From the NCBI RefSeq assembly GCF_003002065.1, contig NZ_PVZG01000015.1:156968-220967 (forward strand): 64,000 bases of DNA, in the 5' to 3' direction. Position numbers and translations under genes: made by a program. Below, in pieces: positions 55,629 to 63,931 of the stretch (its first letter is position 1; every line of letters begins with the position of its first letter). The notes under the pieces are model-generated. The model was not told the DNA's origin and ran no database searches. It worked only from the letters and a program-made list of their open reading frames with translations. Source of the stretch: Pseudosporangium ferrugineum (lineage in GTDB: Bacteria; Actinomycetota; Actinomycetes; Mycobacteriales; Micromonosporaceae).

Positions 55629-55669
55629 GGGGCGATCCATTCGCCGGGGGCTCATGGGCGGATCGCCCC
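55629..55669. promoter_or_regulatory. 10-bp inverted repeat upstream of the antiporter gene
   Basis: GGGGCGATCC (55629-55638) and GGATCGCCCC (55660-55669) form a perfect 10-bp stem with a 21-nt loop, 78 bp before the start of the antiporter. It could be an operator or a leader structure. Confidence 0.45.
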
Positions 55670-55747
55670 ACCCGGCGACGTGCGTGAATGGTCACCCCGA
55701 AAGCCCAGGACCGGGCGACGGGGCGCGGATTCTGGCAGGGTTGACGG

Positions 55748-56848
55748 ATGGCAGTGAAGATCAACTCGTACCTCGCCCGATGGACCGCGTACGTGCCCGG
55801 GGCGGCCGTCGTCGCGCTCGTCCTGACGTGGGGCCGTGACCTGCCACCGCCCGCGGTGATCATCAGCGGGCTGCTGCTGGCGGGCGCGGTGCTCGCCGCC
55901 GTGCACCACGCCGAGGTGGTCGCGCACAAGGTCGGTGAGCCCTTCGGCTCCCTGGTGCTCGCCGTCGCGGTGACGATCATCGAGGTGGCCCTGATCGTCA
56001 CGCTGATGATCAGCGGCGGGGAGAAGACCCAGTCGCTCGCCCGCGACACGGTGTTCGCCGCCGTCATGATCACCTGCAACGGGATCCTCGGGCTGTCGCT
56101 GCTGGTGGGCGCGGTCCGCCGCCGGATCGCGGTCTTCAACCCCGAGGGTACGGGCGGAGCCCTCGCCGCCGTCACCACGATCGCCACCCTCAGCCTGGTT
56201 CTCCCGAGCTTCACGACCAGCCGCCCGGGCCCGCAGTTCTCGCCCGCCCAGCTCGCCTTCGCCGCGGTCGCCTCGCTCGGGCTCTACCTCCTGTTCGTCC
56301 TGGTCCAGACGCGCCGGCACCGCGACTACTTCCTGCCCATCACGACCGCCGGCGAGGTCATCGACGGCGAGGAGCACGTCGACCCGCCCACCGGCCGCGC
56401 CGCGCTGACCAGCCTAGGCCTGCTGCTCGTGGCGCTGATCGCGGTGGTCGGCCTCGCCAAGGGCGTCTCCCCGGCGATCGAGACCGCGGTCGCCGGCGCG
56501 GGCCTGCCCCAGTCGGTCGTCGGCGTCGTGATCGCCCTCCTGGTCCTGCTCCCGGAAACCATCGCGGCCGTACGCGCGGCAGCCCGCGACCGCATGCAGA
56601 CGAGCCTCAACCTGGCGCTGGGCTCGGCGATGGCGAGCATCGGCCTGACCATCCCGGCGATCGCGATCGCGATGATCTGGCTGGACGGCCCGCTCCTGCT
56701 CGGCCTCGGCGGCACCCAGACGGTGCTGCTGGCCCTGACGGTGGTGGTGGGCTCACTGACCGTGGTCCCGGGCCGCGCGAACGTCCTCCAGGGCGGCATC
56801 CACCTCAGCCTCCTCGGCGTCTTCCTCTTCCTCGCCGCCAGCCCGTGA
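55748..56848 (+). CDS. Calcium/sodium:proton antiporter (ChaA/CAX type)
   Basis: 366 residues, eleven predicted membrane helices. The two alpha-repeat motifs are GEPFGSLVLAVAVTIIEVALIVTLM (Glu in the ion site) and LLVLLPETIAAVRAAARDRMQTSLNLALGSAMASIGLTIP. Exchanges cytoplasmic Ca2+ or other cations for protons. Start ATG 55748. A 10-bp inverted repeat precedes it. Confidence 0.93.
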   Translation: MAVKINSYLARWTAYVPGAAVVALVLTWGRDLPPPAVIISGLLLAGAVLAAVHHAEVVAHKVGEPFGSLVLAVAVTIIEVALIVTLMISGGEKTQSLARDTVFAAVMITCNGILGLSLLVGAVRRRIAVFNPEGTGGALAAVTTIATLSLVLPSFTTSRPGPQFSPAQLAFAAVASLGLYLLFVLVQTRRHRDYFLPITTAGEVIDGEEHVDPPTGRAALTSLGLLLVALIAVVGLAKGVSPAIETAVAGAGLPQSVVGVVIALLVLLPETIAAVRAAARDRMQTSLNLALGSAMASIGLTIPAIAIAMIWLDGPLLLGLGGTQTVLLALTVVVGSLTVVPGRANVLQGGIHLSLLGVFLFLAASP

Positions 56849-57154
56849 CAGCGGAGAGGGGGTGAGCGGAGGGCCTGGTCGCAGGCCGCGCCGACCGGCG
56901 ACCGGCAGAGGCTGGGAGTGGGCTGGCGCGCCGCGGGTGGTTGGGAGAGGGCGGGCGCGGGTGGCTGGGGGAAGGCGTGCGGCGCGGGCCGCGCCGGGGC
57001 GGATCGGGCGGCCGGCGCGATGCCGGAACCGGAGCCGGAAGAGCAAGGGGACGACCGTCCGGCTCCCGGCGGCGCGGGCCGGACCGATCAGCTCGAGCCC
57101 AGCGGGGCGGACCAGGCGCAGGTCGTCGAGCGCGTGAAGCCGGGGCGGGCGGGG
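56849..57154. other. 306-bp gene-free gap
   Basis: Lies between convergent genes. Very G-rich on the plus strand, with two imperfect copies of GCGCGGGTGG(T/C)TGGG near 56930-56970. I see no ORF with a good start, no clean terminator hairpin and no RNA gene. It may hold remnants of an eroded gene. Confidence 0.5.
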
Positions 57155-58213
57155 TCAGGCGGAGCGGCGCTTGATCAGGGTGGGTTCGTAGATGACGGAG
57201 GAGACTCGCATGTCCGGGTCGTCGATGCGGGTCATCAGGAGGCGGGCCGCCTCGGCGGCCATGTCCTCGAGGGGGTGCCGGACCGTCGTCAGGGCCGGGT
57301 CGGCCGCCGTGGCCGCGCTGCTGTCGTCGAAGCCCACCACCGCCACGTCCGCGGGGACCGTGCGGCCCTCGTCGCGCAGGGCGAGGAGGGCGCCGAGGGC
57401 CATCAGGTCGTTGGCGACGAAGACGCCGTCGAGGTGCGGGTGGTCCGCGAGCAGGGTGCGCATCGCCGCCTCGCCGCTTTCCTGGGTGAAGTTGCCGGAG
57501 ACCTGGGGGACCCAGCCGTGGCCGTGGCGGGCCATGGAGCGGCGGAAGCCGGTGATCCGGTCGCTGCTGGCGGGGACGTCGGCGGGGCCGGCGATCATGC
57601 CGACGAGTTGGCAGCCGCGGGCGACGAGGTGGTCGGCGGCCAGGGCGGCGCCGGCGTCGTTGGCGAGGTCGACGTAGTTGATCGGCACCGGGTCGGCGGG
57701 GCGGCCGATCATCACGGCCGGGACGCCCGCGTCGGTGAGCATCCGGGGCAGGGGGTCGTGGCCCGGCAGGGAGAGCACCACGACGCCGTCGGCCTGGCCG
57801 TGGCGCAGGTCGCCGACGAGCCGGGTGCGCTGGTCCTCGGTGCCGACGATCTGCAGGGCGAGCTGGATCCCCGCCGTACGCAGGACGCTCATCAGGCCGC
57901 CGACGACGCGGCCGAAATAGGGGTCGGCGAAGAAGCGGCCCATGAACGGGTCGTCGTCGTGGCTCTCGGAGTCGGACACGACAAGCGCGATGGTGCCGGT
58001 GCGCCGGGTGACCAGGGAGCGGGCCAGCCGGTTGGGCACGTAGCCGGTGCGCCCGACCGCGTCCCAGACGAGTTCGTGCAGCTGGGGGTCGACGTTGCGG
58101 ATGCCGTTGATCACGCGGGACACCGTCGCCCGGGAGACCCCGGCCAGGCGGGCCACGTCCTCCAGCGTCGGCAGCCGCTCGCCGACGCGCACGCGTCCGC
58201 CCGTGGTGGTCAT
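57155..58213 (-). CDS. LacI-family transcriptional repressor
   Basis: 352 residues. The N-terminal HTH and hinge, TLEDVARLAGVSRATVSRVINGIRNV, is followed by a periplasmic-binding-protein-like sugar domain (VANDLMALGALLALRDEG, VAVVGFDDSS). ATG 58213 has GGAGG upstream. Its own promoter region carries the perfect 18-bp palindrome 58255-58272. The same core lies downstream of the -10 of the two following secreted-protein genes. It therefore very likely represses all three and is released by an oligosaccharide. Confidence 0.95.
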   Translation of the reverse strand: MTTTGGRVRVGERLPTLEDVARLAGVSRATVSRVINGIRNVDPQLHELVWDAVGRTGYVPNRLARSLVTRRTGTIALVVSDSESHDDDPFMGRFFADPYFGRVVGGLMSVLRTAGIQLALQIVGTEDQRTRLVGDLRHGQADGVVVLSLPGHDPLPRMLTDAGVPAVMIGRPADPVPINYVDLANDAGAALAADHLVARGCQLVGMIAGPADVPASSDRITGFRRSMARHGHGWVPQVSGNFTQESGEAAMRTLLADHPHLDGVFVANDLMALGALLALRDEGRTVPADVAVVGFDDSSAATAADPALTTVRHPLEDMAAEAARLLMTRIDDPDMRVSSVIYEPTLIKRRSA

Positions 58214-58254
58214 CGAGCGGACCTCCGAGTCTCCATGACGTCTTTATAGCACAG

Positions 58255-58272
58255 CCGGAGAGCGCTCTCCGG
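58255..58272. promoter_or_regulatory. LacI-type operator 1 (autoregulation)
   Basis: CCGGAGAGCGCTCTCCGG is a perfect 18-bp palindrome, 41 bp upstream of the LacI-family gene's start, with the central CG typical of LacI-family sites. Confidence 0.85.
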
Positions 58273-58424
58273 CAAGAGCCGGACGCGGTCGGGCCGCGGC
58301 CGGGATGCGGCGGGAATAAGACCGGAACGGCCCGGGATGGGACCGGGATGGGGCTGGATGCGGCAGCGGCGGCGGCGATTGACGGGTGAACGGGCAGAGC
58401 CGGTTCCGGAACCGCGCGGGCGTA

Positions 58425-58471
58425 TTGACGTCCGTGCAATAGCGGCGTAACACTTCGGAAAGCGCTCTCCG
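58425..58471 (+). promoter_or_regulatory. Promoter and LacI-type operator 2 of the DUF1996 gene
   Basis: TTGACG (58425-58430), 17 bp, TAACAC (58448-58453), then the operator CGGAAAGCGCTCTCCG (58456-58471, one mismatch from a perfect palindrome) at the expected transcription start. Binding would block initiation. Confidence 0.82.
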
Positions 58472-58560
58472 CGTTCCCCGTACCCCCGCGGCCCTTTCCC
58501 CGCAGCTCGTGGCGACCGCCGCGAGGTGTCCGGCCCGGGAACCCGTCCCCTGGAGGACCC

Positions 58561-59967
58561 ATGACACCCACGAGAAGAAGGCTCAGACGGCTCGTCGCCC
58601 CGATCGGTGCCGCCGTGCTGGCGGGCTCGCTGCTCGCGGTCGGCATCCAGCAGGCGCACGCCGCCGACACCCTGCTCTCGCAGGGCCGTCCGGCGCTCGC
58701 GTCGTCGCTGGAGAACGGTGAGTCGCCGGCCGCCGCGGCGGTCGACGGCCGGGCCGACACCCGCTGGGGCAGCCAGTGGGCCGACCCGCAGTGGCTGCGC
58801 GTCGACCTCGGCGGCACCGCGACGGTCACCCAGGTCGTCCTGCAGTGGGAGACCGCGTACGGCAAGGCGTTCCAGATCCAGACGAGCCCCGACGGCAACG
58901 CGTGGACCAGCATCTACAGCACCACGACCGGCGCCGGCGGCACCCAGACGCTGAACGTGAGCGGCTCCGGGCGCTACGTCCGGATGTACGGCACCCAGCG
59001 CGGCACCGGCTACGGCTACTCCCTGTACGAGTTCAAGGTGTACGGCTCGCTCACCGGCGCCCAGCCCGACCCGGGCGGCAGCGGCTACGTGCTCGCGAAC
59101 CCGCCCGTCACCGGCGTCGTACCGTCGACGGCCGTGCCGCCGGCGACCAACCCGCCGACCACGCACCACGAGTTCCAGGCGAACTGCTCGGTGAGCCGGT
59201 CGAACCTGCCGGACGACCCGATCGTCTTCCCGAACATGCCGGGCGCCTCGCACTCGCACACGTTCATGGGCAACACGACCACGAACGCGGCGACCACGCT
59301 GGCCAGCCTCCAGGCCGGGCAGACGTCGTGCATCACGCCGGGCGACAAGACCGGTTACTGGATGCCGACGCTGCTCAACGGCGACACGGCCGTGCAGCCG
59401 GTGGGCCGGCAGGTCATCTACTACAAGAGCGGCGTCATCGACTACCGCAGCGTGCGCCCGTCCCCGCCCGGCCTGCGTTACGTGGTCGGCAGCCCGTCGG
59501 CCACGCTGGACGAGTTCCGCAACGCGCCCGGCGCCGTCGAGGGCTGGGAGTGCGGCGACAGCGTCCGCAACTGGGACTTCCCGGCGAACTGCGTGGCCGG
59601 TAGCCAGCTCAACATGCGTTACCAGGCGCCGAGCTGCTGGGACGGCCTCCACCTGGACACGCCGGACCACAAGAGCCACATGGCGTACCCGGTGGTCGGG
59701 ATCTGCCCGGCCAGCCACCCGGTGGCGGTACCGATGATCGAGTTCAAGGTGGCCTTCCCGGTGAGCGGGAACATGGCGAACGTGCGGTTGTCGAGCGGCC
59801 GCGGCTACTCGTTCCATTACGACTTCTACAACGCGTGGGACGCGCCGACGCTGCGGGCGCTCGTGACCCATTGCATCAACGGCGGGCTGCAGTGCGACCC
59901 GCGCGGTTACGACCAGTACAAGCCGGACCGGGGCGCCGCCCTGAACGAGAACTACGAACTGCCGTGA
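58561..59967 (+). CDS. Secreted DUF1996 protein with N-terminal F5/8C (CBM32-like) domain
   Basis: 468 residues. Signal peptide cleaved near AHA-AD, then a discoidin/F5/8C domain (about 40-165: WLRVDLGGTATVTQVVLQWE, YVRMYGTQR). The C-terminal DUF1996 domain (about 205-455) has many conserved His, Cys and Asp residues (ASHSHTFMGN, APSCWDGLHLDTPDHKSHMAYP). DUF1996 occurs in secreted carbohydrate-related proteins of fungi and actinomycetes; its activity is unsettled. GGAGG precedes ATG 58561. Its F5/8C domain closely matches the first one of the 60862-63909 protein; both genes share the LacI operator. Confidence 0.93.
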   Translation: MTPTRRRLRRLVAPIGAAVLAGSLLAVGIQQAHAADTLLSQGRPALASSLENGESPAAAAVDGRADTRWGSQWADPQWLRVDLGGTATVTQVVLQWETAYGKAFQIQTSPDGNAWTSIYSTTTGAGGTQTLNVSGSGRYVRMYGTQRGTGYGYSLYEFKVYGSLTGAQPDPGGSGYVLANPPVTGVVPSTAVPPATNPPTTHHEFQANCSVSRSNLPDDPIVFPNMPGASHSHTFMGNTTTNAATTLASLQAGQTSCITPGDKTGYWMPTLLNGDTAVQPVGRQVIYYKSGVIDYRSVRPSPPGLRYVVGSPSATLDEFRNAPGAVEGWECGDSVRNWDFPANCVAGSQLNMRYQAPSCWDGLHLDTPDHKSHMAYPVVGICPASHPVAVPMIEFKVAFPVSGNMANVRLSSGRGYSFHYDFYNAWDAPTLRALVTHCINGGLQCDPRGYDQYKPDRGAALNENYELP

Positions 59968-59973
59968 TCGATC

Positions 59974-60004
59974 GTCCGGGTCCCGTGAAATGCGGGGCCC
60001 GGAC
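59974..60004. terminator. Hairpin terminator between DUF1996 and DUF305-like genes
   Basis: GTCCGGGTCCC and GGGGCCCGGAC pair over 11 bp (one G-U) with a 9-nt loop, between convergent stop codons at 59967 and 60009. Confidence 0.8.
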
Positions 60005-60008
60005 CATT

Positions 60009-60641
60009 TCAGGAAAAGGACGTCAGCAGAGAAAGGTACGTCCGCCGGCTGTCGAGCACCTGCTCCGCGAGCGCCCGGGTGCGCGGCTCGACGCCGGCCT
60101 TCCGCTCGCTCTCGGCCAGGGTGACGCCCTGCTCGAGGTGCGCGGTGAGGCGCCGCACGACCAGGTCGTCGAAGGCGGCACCGCGCGCGGCGGCGGCCTC
60201 GGCGACCTGCTCCGGGGTCACCATGCCCGGCATCGGCATGCCCTTGTGCGGGTTCTCGGCCGGCAGCCGGGCCTCGTCGTGCAGGGCCCGCAGGTCGCCG
60301 AGCTCCCGCTCGTGCAGGTCCCTGACCTGCGTGGACAGCTGCACGAGCCGCTGGTCGGCGGCCTTGCCGGGCACGAGGTCCAGCAGCGGCAGCAGCTGCT
60401 CGTCCATGGCGATGGTGATCTCGACCCAGGCCAGATCGGTGCCGCCGAACGTGGCGGCCGAGGGCGCGGCGGCGGCCACGGAGGCCGGGGCGGCCGGGCC
60501 CGGGGCGGTCGTGGTGCCGCAGGCGGACAGGCCGAGCAGCAGGGTGCCGGTGATCGCGAATCGAGCGGGCGGGGGAAATCGATTCAGGCGGGAAAAGCGC
60601 ACGGGGGGAAATCGACGCACACCGCGAGTCTCGACCGCCAT
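60009..60641 (-). CDS. DUF305-like lipoprotein
   Basis: 210 residues. A basic N-terminus and the lipobox LLGLSAC give an exported lipoprotein. The domain resembles DUF305 (MPGMVTPEQVAEAAAARGAAFDDLVVRRLTAHLEQGVTLAESE), though the usual HHQQAI metal motifs are weakened to DEQLLPL and HLEQG. Possibly binds copper or another metal, if the remaining His and Met suffice. Start ATG 60641 is uncertain because no ribosome-binding site is visible. Lies between the two LacI-regulated genes on the opposite strand. Confidence 0.72.
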   Translation of the reverse strand: MAVETRGVRRFPPVRFSRLNRFPPPARFAITGTLLLGLSACGTTTAPGPAAPASVAAAAPSAATFGGTDLAWVEITIAMDEQLLPLLDLVPGKAADQRLVQLSTQVRDLHERELGDLRALHDEARLPAENPHKGMPMPGMVTPEQVAEAAAARGAAFDDLVVRRLTAHLEQGVTLAESERKAGVEPRTRALAEQVLDSRRTYLSLLTSFS

Positions 60642-60741
60642 TTCGATCGTGTCAATGCGTCCCGACCGCCGGAACGGGGGCGGGTATGTCCTGTATGCGG
60701 CGGCGGCCGGGCGATCCGGCGGGGGCGTACGGGCCGTTCTA

Positions 60742-60798
60742 TTGACACGGAGGAAAAGCGGGCGTAACACTGCGGCATGCGTTGGAGAGCGCTCTCCA
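60742..60798 (+). promoter_or_regulatory. Promoter and LacI-type operator 3 of the glycoside hydrolase gene
   Basis: TTGACA (60742-60747), 17 bp, TAACAC (60765-60770), then the operator TGGAGAGCGCTCTCCA (60783-60798), a perfect 16-bp palindrome near the transcription start. The CGTAACACT around the -10 is identical to that of the DUF1996 promoter. Confidence 0.85.
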
Positions 60799-60861
60799 TC
60801 CCCGATCCGAGGCGCGCTCCGTTCCCCTCCCGGCTCCGTCCGGCGAACGTCAGGAGTCCCC

Positions 60862-63800
60862 GTGCATCCGGCCTTTTCCCTCAGCCCACCGGTTCCGCCG
60901 CCCGCCCGCACCGGCCCCCGCAGGCGCGGGCTCGTCCTCGTGGTCGTGCTCGCGGTCGTCGCCGCGTACCTGAGCGTCGTGCAGGTGACCGCGCACGCCG
61001 CGGACGCGCTGCTCTCGCAGGGCAAGCCCGCGCTCGCCTCGTCGCTCGAGGGCAACGACGTGGTGGCGGAGAACGCGGTCGACGGCAATCCCGGCACCCG
61101 GTGGTCGAGCCAGTTCGCCGATCCCCAGTGGATCCGCGTCGACCTCGGCGCCACCGCCACGGTCACCCAGGTCGTCCTCCAGTGGGAGAACGCGTACGGG
61201 AAGGCGTACAAGATCCAGACGAGCGCGGACGGCACCGCCTGGACCGACATCTACGGCACCACCAACGGTGCCGGCGGCACCGAGACGCTCACGGTGAGCG
61301 GCTCCGGGCGCTACGTCCGGATGTACGGCACCCAGCGCGGCAGCCCCTACGGCTACTCACTGTGGGAGTTCAGGGTCTACGGCAGCACCGGCGGCACCAC
61401 GCCCGACCCCACCGACCCGACGCCGGTGCCCGGCAACTGGACCCCGGTGTGGAGCGAGGACTTCACCGGACCGGCGAACACCTCGCCCAGCGCGGCCAAC
61501 TGGCTGCTGCGCACCGGCACGCAGTATCCCGGCGGCGCGGCCAACTGGGGCACCGGCGAGGTCGAGACAGCCACCGACTCGACCGCCAACGTGTCCCTCG
61601 ACGGCACCGGCAAGCTGTCCGTCAAGGCGATCCGCGACGGTGCCGGAAGGTGGACCTCCGGGCGCCTCGAGACCCAGCGCACCGACTTCGAGCCGCGCGC
61701 CGGCGAACTGCTGAAGTTCAGCGCCGTGCTCAAGCAGCCCGACGTCGCCAACGGCCTCGGCTACTGGCCGGGCTTCCGCGCCACGGGTGCGGCGTACCGG
61801 GGCAACTACACGAACTGGCCCGGCGTCGGCGAGACCGACATCATGACCGGCGTCAACGGGCGCAGCCAGCTGTCGCAGACCCTGCACTGCGGCACCGCGC
61901 CCGACGGCCCCTGCGCCGAGTACAACGGCCGGGCGAGCGGGTTCGCGAGCTGCACCGGCTGCCAGACCGGCTACCACGAGTACTCGCAGGTCATCGACCG
62001 GACGAAGACCGACGAGGAGATCCGCTTCTACCTCGACGGGCGGCAGACCTGGGTGGTCCGCGAGTCCCAGGTCGGCGTCACCGCGTGGAACGCCGCCGTG
62101 CACCACGGCTTCTTCCTCCGCCTCGACCTGGCCATCGGCGGGTCGCTGCCGAACGCGATCGCCGGCTTCACCACGCCGACCCCCGAGACGACCTCCGGCG
62201 GCGTGCTGTCGGTCGACTCCGTCTCGGTGGCCCGGGCCACCGGCGCGACACCCGCGGCGATGACCGATCCCGCCACCCCCGGCGGGCCGTCGACCGTACG
62301 GGTGACCGGCTCCCAGGGCAACTGGCAGCTCAACGTCAACGGGTCGGCGTACGAGATCAAGGGTCTGACCTACGGCCCGCCGCAGGCGGCGGCCGACGGG
62401 TACCTGCGCGACCTGCGGAACATGGGTGTCAACACGATCCGCATCTGGGGCGTGGACGACGCCAACACCCCGGCGCTGCTCGACCGCGCCGCGCAGCAGG
62501 GCATCAAGGTGGTCGTCGGGCACTGGCTGAACCAGGGCGCCGACTACGTCAACGACACCGCCTACAAGAACTCGGTCAAGGCGGAGATCGTCGCCCGGGT
62601 CAACGCGCTCAAGAACCGCCAGGGCGTGCTGATGTGGGACGTCGGCAACGAGGTCATCCTCACCATGCAGGACCACGGGCTGTCCGCCGCCGAGGTCGAG
62701 GCGCGGCGCGTCGGCTACGCCCGGTTCGTCAACGAGGTGGCCCAGGCCATCCACGCCGCCGACCCGAACCACCCGGTCACGTCGACCGACGCGTACACGG
62801 GTGCCTGGCCCTACTACAAGCAGTACGCGCCCGACCTGGACCTGCTCGCGGTCAACTCGTACGGGGCGATCGGCAACGTCAAGCAGGACTGGATCAACGG
62901 CGGCTACACCAAGCCGTACATCCTCACCGAGGGCGGGCCGGCCGGCGAGTGGGAGGTGCCCGCCGACGTCAACGGCGTGCCGACCGAGCCGTCCGATCTG
63001 CAGAAGCGCGCGGGCTACACGAGCAGCTGGAACGCCATCAAGGCGCATCCCGGCGTGGCGCTGGGCGCGACCGAGTTCCACTACGGACTCGAGAACGACT
63101 TCGGCGGGGTCTGGCTGAACACCTTCACCGGCGGGTGGCGGCGGCTGGGCTACCACGCGCTGCGGCAGGCGTACACCGGGCAGGCCTCGGCGAACACGCC
63201 GCCGGAGATCACCTCGATGACGGTGAGCAACCAGACGGCGGTGCCCGCGGGCGGGACGTTCACGCTCACCACGGCGGCCACCGACCCCGACGGCGACCTG
63301 ATCCGCTACAACCTCATGTACTCCGACAAGCACATCAGCGGGAACACCGGCCTGACGAACGTGGTCTTCACCGACAACGGCAACGGCTCGTTCACCGTAC
63401 GCGCGCCCGAGAAGCTCGGCGTGTGGAAGGTCTACGTGTACGCGTTCGACGGCCACGGCAACGTGGGCATCGAGCAGCGGTCGCTGCGCGTGGTGCCGCC
63501 GACGGTCCCGGGCACCAACCTCGCCCGGGGGCGTACGGCCACCGCCTCGTCGTACCAGCCGACCGGGAGCAACGGGCCGCAGTTGCCGGCGTACGCGGTC
63601 GACGGCGACTACGGCACCCGCTGGGCGAGCGAGTGGCTGGACACGGCCTGGGTGCAGGTGGACCTCGGCTCGGTGCAGTCCTTCAACCACGTGCAGCTCG
63701 CGTGGGAGGACGCGTACGCGAAGGCGTACGCGATCCAGACGTCCGACAACGGTTCCACCTGGACCACCGTCTACAGCACCACCAGCGGCAACGGCGGCTT

Positions 63801-63909
63801 CGACAGCCTGAACATCAGCGGCTCCGGCCGGTACGTACGGATGAACGGCACCACCCGGGCGACCGGTTGGGGCTATTCGCTCTACGAATTCGGGGTCTAC
63901 CGGGTCTAG
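60862..63909 (+). CDS. Secreted multidomain glycoside hydrolase: F5/8C - GH16-like - TIM barrel - Ig - F5/8C
   Basis: 1015 residues with an N-terminal signal/anchor. Order: F5/8C domain (about 50-170); GH16-like laminarinase domain (about 195-455) whose catalytic motif reads E324-T-D-I-M-T329, so the second Glu is replaced by Thr; a GH2/GH5-type TIM barrel (about 480-770) with candidate acid/base Glu597 in WDVGNEV and nucleophile Glu690 in ILTEGGP; an Ig-like domain (about 785-880); and a second F5/8C domain (about 885-1015). GTG 60862 has AGGAG 5 bp upstream. Probably acts on a beta-glucan. Controlled by the LacI operator upstream. Confidence 0.92.
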   Translation: MHPAFSLSPPVPPPARTGPRRRGLVLVVVLAVVAAYLSVVQVTAHAADALLSQGKPALASSLEGNDVVAENAVDGNPGTRWSSQFADPQWIRVDLGATATVTQVVLQWENAYGKAYKIQTSADGTAWTDIYGTTNGAGGTETLTVSGSGRYVRMYGTQRGSPYGYSLWEFRVYGSTGGTTPDPTDPTPVPGNWTPVWSEDFTGPANTSPSAANWLLRTGTQYPGGAANWGTGEVETATDSTANVSLDGTGKLSVKAIRDGAGRWTSGRLETQRTDFEPRAGELLKFSAVLKQPDVANGLGYWPGFRATGAAYRGNYTNWPGVGETDIMTGVNGRSQLSQTLHCGTAPDGPCAEYNGRASGFASCTGCQTGYHEYSQVIDRTKTDEEIRFYLDGRQTWVVRESQVGVTAWNAAVHHGFFLRLDLAIGGSLPNAIAGFTTPTPETTSGGVLSVDSVSVARATGATPAAMTDPATPGGPSTVRVTGSQGNWQLNVNGSAYEIKGLTYGPPQAAADGYLRDLRNMGVNTIRIWGVDDANTPALLDRAAQQGIKVVVGHWLNQGADYVNDTAYKNSVKAEIVARVNALKNRQGVLMWDVGNEVILTMQDHGLSAAEVEARRVGYARFVNEVAQAIHAADPNHPVTSTDAYTGAWPYYKQYAPDLDLLAVNSYGAIGNVKQDWINGGYTKPYILTEGGPAGEWEVPADVNGVPTEPSDLQKRAGYTSSWNAIKAHPGVALGATEFHYGLENDFGGVWLNTFTGGWRRLGYHALRQAYTGQASANTPPEITSMTVSNQTAVPAGGTFTLTTAATDPDGDLIRYNLMYSDKHISGNTGLTNVVFTDNGNGSFTVRAPEKLGVWKVYVYAFDGHGNVGIEQRSLRVVPPTVPGTNLARGRTATASSYQPTGSNGPQLPAYAVDGDYGTRWASEWLDTAWVQVDLGSVQSFNHVQLAWEDAYAKAYAIQTSDNGSTWTTVYSTTSGNGGFDSLNISGSGRYVRMNGTTRATGWGYSLYEFGVYRV

Positions 63910-63931
63910 ACGAGTAGTTCCGATATCCCGG

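Noticed and set aside
56849..57154. Small ORFs in the 306-bp gap
   Set aside because: Composition is G-run driven, without start signals or recognisable protein.
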